Positions 6,859 to 14,021 of a stretch of DNA of 33,994 nucleotides are shown here, piece by piece. Below the pieces are notes generated by a model. The model saw only the letters and a list, made by a program, of their open reading frames with translations, had not been told where the DNA came from and did no database searches. The first letter of the stretch is position 1. Every line of letters starts with the position of its first letter. Both the position numbers and the translations under genes were made by a program. Source of the DNA: an uncultured Alistipes sp. (lineage in GTDB: Bacteria; Bacteroidota; Bacteroidia; Bacteroidales; Rikenellaceae); assembly GCA_944320665.1 (NCBI GenBank), contig CALUII010000017.1:1-33994 (forward strand). Reading direction: 5' to 3'.

Positions 6859-9675
6859 TCAGAACAGATTCAACTGTTCGGGATCGATCATCCGGTCGCT
6901 GTCGCCCGTCGCTCTTTCGACTTCAAATTCCACGCCATCCGCACCGCTGTGCGCAGTTGGGGCGTTGTTTCCATCTTCACGGACCTCTTCGTTGGACTCC
7001 GCTGTCGGCACCTCCGTCTCCTCCACCGGTTCCGGTTCGATGAAGGTTAGGGTGTCTACATCAAACGTTGTCAGACGTTTGCCCTTGGCTCGGTGGCTCT
7101 TCACGCCGATGAATTCGTCGACGTCGATTTCGTCGGCCGGACGCGAGGCGTGCGCCCCCTTGTAGGTGATGCGGAGTTTTGCTCCGGCCACGCCCGTGAT
7201 AGCGACGAAATCGGCCTGGCCCTCCTCGTCGAGGAAGTATTGCATGCGCTCGCTTGCTTCGGCCGTAAAGCGTTTCAAGTAATAGTACTTCTGTTCACGG
7301 TCGTAGTAGCAGAGTGCATAGACCCGATCCGGAACATACTTCTCCACGCGAACCGTCTCGTCGGGGAAGTGTTGCGTAAGTTCGTAGCCCGTGATGTAGT
7401 ATTGGTTCTTCGAGGTCCAGACAATCAGTCGGTCGTCCCCCTTGAACGAACCGAGTGAAAGGCCGCGACCGTCGGTATTGAGCCGGCGTACATCCTCGTC
7501 GAACCAGATCTCCTGACTGCCGAGGGTTGAGGTGCCTCGCTCCTTGAGCATGATTTTGTGGGTGCCGTAGCGCGAGAAAAGGTTGCCTTGACTCTGACGA
7601 CCCTTGATGGCGAGGGTCGAAAAGTCGAGGTCGACGATCACCTTCTTCAGTCGCGGACGCGGCTTGAAGTATATCTTCAGCACCTCGGCCTCACCATTCG
7701 GATTGACAGACATATAGAGTATCTCACTGCCGGGTGTTCCCTTGGTCATGTGATACTCCTTGTCGCGTGTGATGCCCTTGATGGCGCAACGTTTCATCAT
7801 GATCGGACCGTTCTTGCCGTCGCGGTAAAGAACGTTGTAGATCGTACGTTCGTCGTTGCGCTTGAAGACGCCGATGTAGTAGATGTTGCGGTCGAAGAAG
7901 GCCTTGTCGCTCACCTTCGTGATGATGTAGCGGCCGTCCTTCGTGAAGACAATCACGTCGTCGATGTCCGAACAGTCGCAGACGTATTCCGCATCTTTCA
8001 TTGACTTGCCGATACCGAAAAAGCCCTCGGCTCGGTCGACATAGAGTTTGGCATTGGTTACGGCCACTTTCGTCGCCTCGATCGAGTCGAATTCGCGCAG
8101 CTCCGTGCGGCGTTCACGCCCCTTGCCGTACTTCTCGCGGATGCGTTCGTAGTAGGCTACCGCATAATCCGTCAAGTGGGCCAGGTGATAGTTTGTCTGC
8201 TCGATGTCGGCTTCGATTTGGCGGATCTCGTTGTCGGCCTTCTCGGTGTCGTAGCGCGAGATGCGGATGAACTTGAGCTCCGTAAGTCGCTGTACATCCT
8301 CAAGTGTCACTTCACGTCGCAGCTGTTTCTTAAAGGGCTCCAGACCCTTGTCGACGGCTGCATACGCCTCCTCGCGGCTGCGGCACCCCTCGATCAGCGC
8401 ATAGAGCTTGTTCTCGATGAAGATCCGCTCGAGCGATGCGGCATGCCATGCCTCGTTCAATTCGCCCAACTTGATCTCCAGTTCGCGGCCGAGCAACTGC
8501 TTGGTGTGTTCGGCCGAGCGGCGCAGCATCTCGCTTACGCCCAGGAAGTGCGGTTTCTCGTCGTAGATGACGCAGGCATTGGGTGAGATCGATACCTCAC
8601 AGTCGGTGAAGGCGTAGAGAGCGTCGATTGTCTTGTCGCTTGATTCGTCGTTGGCCACGTGGATGATGATCTCGACCTTCTCGGCCGTATTGTCATCCAC
8701 GCGCTTGATTTTGATCTTCCCTTTGTCGTTGGCCTTGATGATCGACTCCTTGATTGACTCGGTGGTTGTTGTGAAGGGGATTTCGGTGATGGCCAGCGTG
8801 CGTTTGTCGATCTTCGAGATGCGTGCGCGCACCTTCACTACCCCGCCGCGCAGACCGTCGTTGTAGCGGCTCACGTCGGCCAGACCTCCCGTCGGGAAGT
8901 CGGGCCACAACTGGAAGTCTCGGCCCTGCAGGTGAGCGATCGACGCGTTGATCAACTCCACGAAATTGTGTGGCAGAATCTTCGACGCCAGACCTACGGC
9001 GATACCGTCCGATCCCTGCGCCAGCAGCAGCGGAAATTTGATCGGTAGTGTGACGGGCTCCTCGTTGCGGCCGTCGTATGACCGCATCCACTCGGTGGTC
9101 TTGCGGTTGAAGACCACGTCGAGGGCGAACTTTGAGAGGCGCGCCTCGATGTAACGGCCCGCGGCAGCTTCGTCGCCCGTGAGGATGTTGCCCCAGTTAC
9201 CCTGGCAGTCGATCAGCAGATCCTTCTGACCGAGTTGCACGAGGGCATCCTTGATCGAGGCGTCGCCGTGCGGATGGTATTGCATGGTTTGGCCCACGAT
9301 GTTGGCTACCTTGTTGTAGCGACCGTCGTCGACCGTCTTCATGGCGTGGAGGATGCGGCGCTGCACGGGTTTCAGACCGTCCTCGATGTGAGGCACGGCG
9401 CGCTCCAGGATGACGTACGAGGCGTAGTCCAGAAACCAGTTGCGGTACATGCCCGTCAGTTTGCGGACGTTGCCTTCGTCGGTTGTCAGCCGGCTGAATT
9501 TGCCCTGCGGGGCAACTGCGGGCTCCTCCTCGGCGGGGTCGTCCTCGTTGGTCGGGACCTCCTCCTCTGAGGAATCATCCGATATTGGAGCCTCCTGATC
9601 GGGCTTCGGGATCATGTCGGCCGGTTCGCCCATGTGTTTTTCCTGTTCGTTCTCTTTATCTCGTTGCATGACCAT
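6859..9675 (-). CDS. parC: Topoisomerase IV subunit A (second type IIA A subunit)
   Basis: The cleavage subunit of the decatenating topoisomerase, partner of the ParE encoded 9 nt upstream. Of 938 residues, the first about 60 are an acidic, probably disordered extension, and the last about 55 another acidic tail. Between them lie the winged-helix core (HPHGDASIKD at 134-143; catalytic Tyr175 in AAGRYIEARL), the tower and coiled coil, and a C-terminal beta-propeller-like domain. Ala139 takes the place of the quinolone-contact serine. The protein ends in PEQLNLF, resembling a sliding-clamp-binding peptide. ATG at 9675 and at 9669 are both possible starts. It is assigned as ParC rather than a second GyrA because it lacks a GyrA-like start, pairs with parE, and a clear gyrA is present at 1-1285. 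Confidence 0.93.
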   Translation of the reverse strand: MVMQRDKENEQEKHMGEPADMIPKPDQEAPISDDSSEEEVPTNEDDPAEEEPAVAPQGKFSRLTTDEGNVRKLTGMYRNWFLDYASYVILERAVPHIEDGLKPVQRRILHAMKTVDDGRYNKVANIVGQTMQYHPHGDASIKDALVQLGQKDLLIDCQGNWGNILTGDEAAAGRYIEARLSKFALDVVFNRKTTEWMRSYDGRNEEPVTLPIKFPLLLAQGSDGIAVGLASKILPHNFVELINASIAHLQGRDFQLWPDFPTGGLADVSRYNDGLRGGVVKVRARISKIDKRTLAITEIPFTTTTESIKESIIKANDKGKIKIKRVDDNTAEKVEIIIHVANDESSDKTIDALYAFTDCEVSISPNACVIYDEKPHFLGVSEMLRRSAEHTKQLLGRELEIKLGELNEAWHAASLERIFIENKLYALIEGCRSREEAYAAVDKGLEPFKKQLRREVTLEDVQRLTELKFIRISRYDTEKADNEIRQIEADIEQTNYHLAHLTDYAVAYYERIREKYGKGRERRTELREFDSIEATKVAVTNAKLYVDRAEGFFGIGKSMKDAEYVCDCSDIDDVIVFTKDGRYIITKVSDKAFFDRNIYYIGVFKRNDERTIYNVLYRDGKNGPIMMKRCAIKGITRDKEYHMTKGTPGSEILYMSVNPNGEAEVLKIYFKPRPRLKKVIVDLDFSTLAIKGRQSQGNLFSRYGTHKIMLKERGTSTLGSQEIWFDEDVRRLNTDGRGLSLGSFKGDDRLIVWTSKNQYYITGYELTQHFPDETVRVEKYVPDRVYALCYYDREQKYYYLKRFTAEASERMQYFLDEEGQADFVAITGVAGAKLRITYKGAHASRPADEIDVDEFIGVKSHRAKGKRLTTFDVDTLTFIEPEPVEETEVPTAESNEEVREDGNNAPTAHSGADGVEFEVERATGDSDRMIDPEQLNLF

Positions 9676-9684
9676 AAACTGCTG

Positions 9685-11544
9685 CTAAATGAAATCCTCC
9701 TGCACGAGGTCCTCCTCGATGCGCAGGTTGTCGATGATGAATCCCTGGCGTTCATAGGTGTTTTTGCCCATGTAGAACTCCAGCAGGTCGTGGATCGGGT
9801 CGTCCTTGGTGATGCGGACCTTGTCCAGGCGCATGCTCTCGCCGATGAAGCCGCGGAACTCGTCGGGCGAGATCTCACCCAGACCTTTGAATCGGGTGAT
9901 TTCGGCATTCGCGCCGCAACGCGCCACGGCACGCTGGCGTTCCTCCTCTGAATAGCAGTAGTGCGTCTCCTTCTTGTTGCGCACGCGAAAGAGCGGTGTC
10001 TGCAGGATGTAGAGATGGCCGCTGCGGATCACATCGGGGAAAAACTGCAGGAAAAAGGTCGTGAGCAGCAGACGGATATGCATGCCGTCGACATCGGCAT
10101 CGGTGGCGATGATTACCTTCTCGTAGCGGAGGTTCTCCATATCCTCCTCGATGTTCAGTGCCGCCTGCAGCAGATTGAACTCTTCGTTCTCGTAAACGAC
10201 CTTCTTCGTGAGGCCGAAGCAGTTGAGCGGCTTACCGCGCAGCGAGAAGACAGCCTGCGTACGCGGATCACGACTTTTGGTGATCGATCCCGAGGCCGAA
10301 TTACCCTCCGTGATGAAGATCATCGACTGCTCGGCCAGTTCGTTGCGATCCGTACGATGAATCTTGCAGTCGCGCAACTTGCGGTTGTTGAGCGAGACCT
10401 TTTTGGCTGTTTCGCGTGCCTTCTTCTGGATGCCCGAGATGGCCTTGCGCTCCTTTTCGTTCTCGACGATCTTCTTTTGGAGGATCTGTGCCGTCTCGGC
10501 GTGCTTGTGCAGGTAGTCGTCCAGGTGTTTGGCCAGGAAATCTCCCACAAAGTTGCGCATCGAGACTCCGGGTTCCACCTCCTTCGATCCGAGTTTGATC
10601 TTTGTCTGCGATTCGAATACAGGGTCTGTCACCCGCACCGAGATGGCTGCGATGAGCGACGTGCGGATGTCCGACGGGTCGTAATCCTTATGGTAGAACT
10701 CCTTGATCGTCTTGGCAATGGCCTCTCGGAAGGCCGCCTGGTGCGTACCGCCTTGAGAGGTGTACTGACCGTTCACGAACGAGAAATAACTCTCGCCGTA
10801 TCCCGTGCCGTGGGCGATGGCCACCTCGATGTCGTTACCCGAGAGGTGGATGGGAGGATAGAGCGGCTCCTCGGCCAGGTTTTCGTTCAGCAGGTCGAGC
10901 AGACCGTTCTTCGAGACGTAGCTTTGGCCGTTGAGTCGGAACGTGAGGCCGAGATTCAGGTAGGTGTAGTTCTTCACCATCTGCTCGACGTACTCCATAT
11001 TGTAGTTGTATGTCCCAAAGACCGCCTCGTCCACACGGAACGAGATGAACGTACCGTTTTTCTCCTGTACGCCGCTCTCCCACTTGTCGCTCTGTTCGAG
11101 CCCCTGGGCAAAGGTGACCGTGCGGGCTTCGCCGTCGCGGACCGAACGGGCCGTAAATTCGCTCGAAAGCATATTGACTGCCTTGACACCCACGCCGTTG
11201 AGACCGACTGTTTTCTTGAAGGCCGAGCCGCCGTATTTGCCGCCGGTGTTCATCTCCGATACGGCTGCGGCCAGCGACTTGAGCGGAATGCCGCGTCCGT
11301 AGTCGCGTACGGAGACCACGTTATCCTCGATCGTGATCTCGATCAACCGGCCGGCACCCATGATAAACTCGTCGACCGAGTTGTCCACGACCTCCTTGAT
11401 GAGGACGTAGATACCGTCGTCGGCCTGTGAACCGTCCCCCAGCTTGCCGATGTACATGCCGGGACGCAGGCGAATGTGTTCGCGCGGTGAAAGTGTGACG
11501 ATTGCGTCGTCGTCGTAGTTGTTCGTATTTAGTAAATCAGCCAT
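9685..11544 (-). CDS. parE: Topoisomerase IV subunit B (ATPase)
   Basis: The ATPase subunit that drives strand passage with ParC. The 619-residue protein has the GHKL nucleotide site (Glu51 and Asn55 in [18 protein letters not shown] at 81-87, [11 protein letters not shown] from 114), the transducer QTK loop (Gln313, Lys315), and a TOPRIM domain (Glu413 in [16 protein letters not shown] at 482-487). It lacks the insert seen in Gram-negative GyrB proteins, fitting ParE length. The stop TAG is 9 nt before the parC start, so the two subunits are certainly co-expressed. The 172-nt gap upstream holds only poor promoter matches. Confidence 0.94.
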   Translation of the reverse strand: MADLLNTNNYDDDAIVTLSPREHIRLRPGMYIGKLGDGSQADDGIYVLIKEVVDNSVDEFIMGAGRLIEITIEDNVVSVRDYGRGIPLKSLAAAVSEMNTGGKYGGSAFKKTVGLNGVGVKAVNMLSSEFTARSVRDGEARTVTFAQGLEQSDKWESGVQEKNGTFISFRVDEAVFGTYNYNMEYVEQMVKNYTYLNLGLTFRLNGQSYVSKNGLLDLLNENLAEEPLYPPIHLSGNDIEVAIAHGTGYGESYFSFVNGQYTSQGGTHQAAFREAIAKTIKEFYHKDYDPSDIRTSLIAAISVRVTDPVFESQTKIKLGSKEVEPGVSMRNFVGDFLAKHLDDYLHKHAETAQILQKKIVENEKERKAISGIQKKARETAKKVSLNNRKLRDCKIHRTDRNELAEQSMIFITEGNSASGSITKSRDPRTQAVFSLRGKPLNCFGLTKKVVYENEEFNLLQAALNIEEDMENLRYEKVIIATDADVDGMHIRLLLTTFFLQFFPDVIRSGHLYILQTPLFRVRNKKETHYCYSEEERQRAVARCGANAEITRFKGLGEISPDEFRGFIGESMRLDKVRITKDDPIHDLLEFYMGKNTYERQGFIIDNLRIEEDLVQEDFI

Positions 11545-11716
11545 ATGCGTTATCCTGTTTCGGCTCTTGCCGCAGTGGTACGTCGGGATTGATTGAGTGT
11601 GTCCCGATGTACAAAGGATGGTCGGCAGGTGTTGCGTACCATCGGATGGAGGCGTGTTGAGATTGCGAACGTGTGAGCGGTAATTGGTATGCCGCTCTCG
11701 GGGCGGTAAATCCAGA

Positions 11717-12448
11717 TTATCTCTTTGTGTTACGTATCTCGTTCAGCGCATCGACCATCTGGTCGTGGATTTCGTTGGCAGCCTCCTTGATGCCGATCTC
11801 CGTGATGTGCGCTGGCGATACGGGGGGCAATATGCGGATCGTTATCCGGTTCCGCCAGTTGAACATGCGATTGGGGCGTATGATGGAGGTGGTTCCTTCC
11901 ATCACGACAGGCAATACTTCGACACCCGCTTCGTGGGCCAACGTGAAGGCTCCGGCCTTGAATCGGTGAATCTCACCGTCTTTCGATCGGGTTCCTTCCG
12001 GAAATATGGCGATCGATACGCCGCGTCCGAGCCACATCTTTCCCTTGTGGATCAACTGTTCCATGGCTTCGGTCGCGCGCCCTCGGTTGATGCATATGTC
12101 GCCGTGGATCGAGAGGAACTGGCCGAAAAACGGCAATTTGAAGACTTCCCGCTTCGATACCCACCGGAAGTTGAGGGGCAGGAAATAGAGGGTGGGAATG
12201 TCGGTCATGGCTCTGTGGTTGATGACGATCACATAGGGTTTATGCGGGTCGATGTACTCACGCCCGATGACGCGATGACGCCACAGGGGGGGGATAAAAA
12301 AGAAGATCCGGACCAGAGCACGCGACAATTCATGCACGATGCGGCGTGACCGTTGGAAAGGCCATGTAAATATCAGTGCAACAGCCGATAATATGAGAAA
12401 CGACGTGCACAAGCCGATCAGAAAGAGGTAATATAGCAGGCTTAACAT
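11717..12448 (-). CDS. 1-acyl-sn-glycerol-3-phosphate acyltransferase (PlsC family)
   Basis: A membrane-anchored acyltransferase, probably making phosphatidic acid from lysophosphatidate. The ATG at 12448 ([12 protein letters not shown]) gives 243 residues beginning with a membrane helix (about 3-30); the reading frame stays open upstream, but the promoter -7 box at 12485-12492 lies in that extension. Family motifs: NHRAMTD (NHx4D, residues 77-83), INRGR (120-124), [10 protein letters not shown] (149-158) and a later proline motif in VLPVVMEG. The protein could instead acylate another lysolipid such as an aminolipid, as several PlsC paralogues do in Bacteroidota. It precedes parE by 172 nt. 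Confidence 0.88.
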   Translation of the reverse strand: MLSLLYYLFLIGLCTSFLILSAVALIFTWPFQRSRRIVHELSRALVRIFFFIPPLWRHRVIGREYIDPHKPYVIVINHRAMTDIPTLYFLPLNFRWVSKREVFKLPFFGQFLSIHGDICINRGRATEAMEQLIHKGKMWLGRGVSIAIFPEGTRSKDGEIHRFKAGAFTLAHEAGVEVLPVVMEGTTSIIRPNRMFNWRNRITIRILPPVSPAHITEIGIKEAANEIHDQMVDALNEIRNTKR

Positions 12449-12484
12449 AAGTTCATTCGAGGGGCAAACCCTGTTATCATCCTG

Positions 12485-12492
12485 CAAAATTA
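12485..12492 (-). promoter_or_regulatory. -7 box upstream of plsC-like gene
   Basis: The minus strand reads TAATTTTGC, a perfect TAnnTTTGC match, 36 nt before the ATG. No good -33 box is visible at the expected distance. Confidence 0.55.
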
Positions 12493-12667
12493 CGATTTTC
12501 CGCGGGAATTTCAGTCTGAGAGGCGATGAGTTTTCAACAAAATTTCATGGATTCGTCGGGCTGCGGGCCTTGGAGAGGAGTTCTGTGTCAAGATTTGGCC
12601 CGGCTTGAAGTGGCGCTTATTATCGATTTGTTTTAGAGGCTCTTGTCTGGTATGGTTCTTGAGGCTG

Positions 12668-12862
12668 TTATTTTGTTCTCTGGTTGAGGCGTTCGGCGAT
12701 GAGTTCCTCGGCGATGGAGAGTACGCGTTCGCTTGTGCCGCGGCCGCGAATGACCTCCGATACCCAGACCCAGTGTACGCCGGCGCGTTGGGCGATGAGT
12801 TTCTTGTCGCCTCGTATGAGATGTTTGCGGATATTTTTCAGGCGTTTTTCTTTGTCGTCCAT
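12668..12862 (-). CDS. Small helix-turn-helix protein, divergent from S24-like repressor
   Basis: A 64-residue basic protein from ATG at 12862 (MDDKEKRLKNIRKHL); a TTG start four codons upstream is less likely. The segment KKLIAQRAGVHWVWVSEVIRGRG has the spacing of an XRE-type recognition helix pair (Ala-Gly-Val turn, then VSEVIRG), followed by a helical end. I infer a DNA-binding regulator, perhaps acting on its own promoter or on the divergent repressor. Its promoter (12923-12953) is one of the best in the window. The pair's layout is like a phage Cro/CI switch, but no other phage gene is present. The function is unproven. Confidence 0.7.
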   Translation of the reverse strand: MDDKEKRLKNIRKHLIRGDKKLIAQRAGVHWVWVSEVIRGRGTSERVLSIAEELIAERLNQRTK

Positions 12863-12884
12863 GTCTATTTTCAATTTTTTTATA

Positions 12885-12892
12885 TACTTTTG
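12885..12892 (+). promoter_or_regulatory. -7 box for the S24-like repressor gene
   Basis: TACTTTTG followed by C is a perfect TAnnTTTGC match, about 70 nt before the repressor ATG. The -33 region (TGTC) is poor. Confidence 0.5.
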
Positions 12893-12914
12893 CTTATATA
12901 AACTTTATATTGGT

Positions 12915-12937
12915 TCTCTACACAAATTTAAGAGAGA
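12915..12937. promoter_or_regulatory. Possible operator: TCTCT/AGAGA inverted repeat
   Basis: TCTCT (12915-12919) and AGAGA (12933-12937) flank the -7 box of the small HTH gene. This is the type of site a repressor from either neighbouring gene could occupy. It is inference from position and symmetry only. Confidence 0.35.
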
Positions 12938-12953
12938 TATTTCATATACGCAA
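12923..12953 (-). promoter_or_regulatory. Promoter of the small HTH gene
   Basis: The minus strand reads TTGC (12953-12950), 19 nt, then TAAATTTG (12930-12923), an exact consensus -7 box with ideal spacing. Confidence 0.7.
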
Positions 12954-12961
12954 GAAAAAAC

Positions 12962-13765
12962 ATGAGAGAATTTTCGATATTGAAGGGCCGTATCTTGCAA
13001 TATCTTGAATTCAAAGGTATTACAAAGTACACCTTTTATAAGGTTACGGGCATCGCCAATGGGGTGCTGAGTCAGCCCAATGGCATTTCCGAGGACAACC
13101 TGTTGCGATTTCTCGAGTGTTATCCCGATGTGAATCCCAGTTGGTTGCTGCGTGGTGAGGGGGCGATGTTGGAGTCGAGTGAGACTGCTCATTTGCCGGC
13201 AGTCTATACTTCCGTGCAATCACCTATCTCAAATCTAGTCTGCGATGTGGATTTTTCCAGCAAACCGGAAGCTGCGCTTTCTTTGGCTGGAGCGGATATT
13301 CCTATTGGGGACAGGCATGTGGTTGCTAATGCTCACGTGCCCATACGTTCGTTGCAGCGTGCTTTTGATCTGCATGCCGGAGTGGCGAGGGCATATGCTT
13401 ACGTCGGATTGCCTGAGCCGTTCTTGTATTGTTCAGGGGTTTGGGTGTGTTTTCGGGTTGAGGGACAGGCGATGCATCCTACCTTGCAGGAGGGGGATTA
13501 TGTGGTGTGTCGTTTGTTAGCTGATGATGGATGGCGAGAATTGCGGGAGGAATCCATTTGTGTACTTGCGATAGGGCGAAAACCTCGGAAAGAGGTATTG
13601 ATGAGGCGTCTGCGTTGGGAGTCGGATGGAAAAACCGTCCTTGCTATTCCGGATCATCCGGATCGGTGTGCCTACCCTGCCGTGCGACTTGCTGCTGCCG
13701 ACATTCGTGCCATCTGGAAGGTCGAGTGGACATTGCATGCGACCTGGGTGCGAAGTGGACGTTAG
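12962..13765 (+). CDS. S24/LexA-like repressor with degenerate catalytic site
   Basis: A 267-residue regulator. Residues about 8-70 form an XRE-like HTH of the Bacteroidota type, ending in YPDVNPSWLLRGEGAML. Residues about 155-255 form a LexA/CI-like S24 domain, with the signature FRVEGQAMHPTLQEGDYVV. In active members the motif is GDSM, with the serine nucleophile; here Ala170 (codon GCG at 13469-13471) replaces it. The general-base lysine region, VKRL in LexA, reads MRRL (Arg215). Both catalytic residues therefore appear lost, so self-cleavage on DNA damage is unlikely, and the domain probably serves for dimerisation. The ATG at 12962 starts right at the HTH. It is divergent from a small HTH gene. 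Confidence 0.85.
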   Translation: MREFSILKGRILQYLEFKGITKYTFYKVTGIANGVLSQPNGISEDNLLRFLECYPDVNPSWLLRGEGAMLESSETAHLPAVYTSVQSPISNLVCDVDFSSKPEAALSLAGADIPIGDRHVVANAHVPIRSLQRAFDLHAGVARAYAYVGLPEPFLYCSGVWVCFRVEGQAMHPTLQEGDYVVCRLLADDGWRELREESICVLAIGRKPRKEVLMRRLRWESDGKTVLAIPDHPDRCAYPAVRLAAADIRAIWKVEWTLHATWVRSGR

Positions 13766-13944
13766 GCAGGTCGGTATTTGGGCTTGGGAGTAGGAATAGC
13801 CGTTTTTTCACATCAGGGCTGGAGAGGCAATGCCCCTGACTGGTCTTGGGGAAATGTTACACTTTGTATTCCGATCGTTTTAGTTTTATGTTATTGTTTA
13901 TTATTATAGGTATAAAATTTTTTTTTATTCTTTTAGTAGTTTGT

Positions 13945-13978
13945 TTTGCATAGTACATTGTGATTTTTTATATCTTTG
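13945..13978 (+). promoter_or_regulatory. Promoter of the outer-membrane receptor gene
   Basis: TTTG (13945-13948) and TATCTTTG (13971-13978, followed by C) are separated by 22 nt, or 21 nt if TTGC is taken as the upstream box. They lie at the end of a markedly AT-rich stretch (about 13870-13990) in which I see no gene. Confidence 0.6.
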
Positions 13979-14021
13979 CAGTGGATGAATCTATATGTTA
14001 TATAAATCATACTGCAGGGTT

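Noticed and set aside
9961-11430. 489-codon plus-strand frame
   Set aside because: Antisense to parE with low-complexity Leu/Val/Arg composition typical of a shadow frame.
12668-13765. Prophage remnant
   Set aside because: A regulator pair resembling CI/Cro is present, but there is no integrase, attachment site, terminase or structural gene, so I call only a regulator pair.
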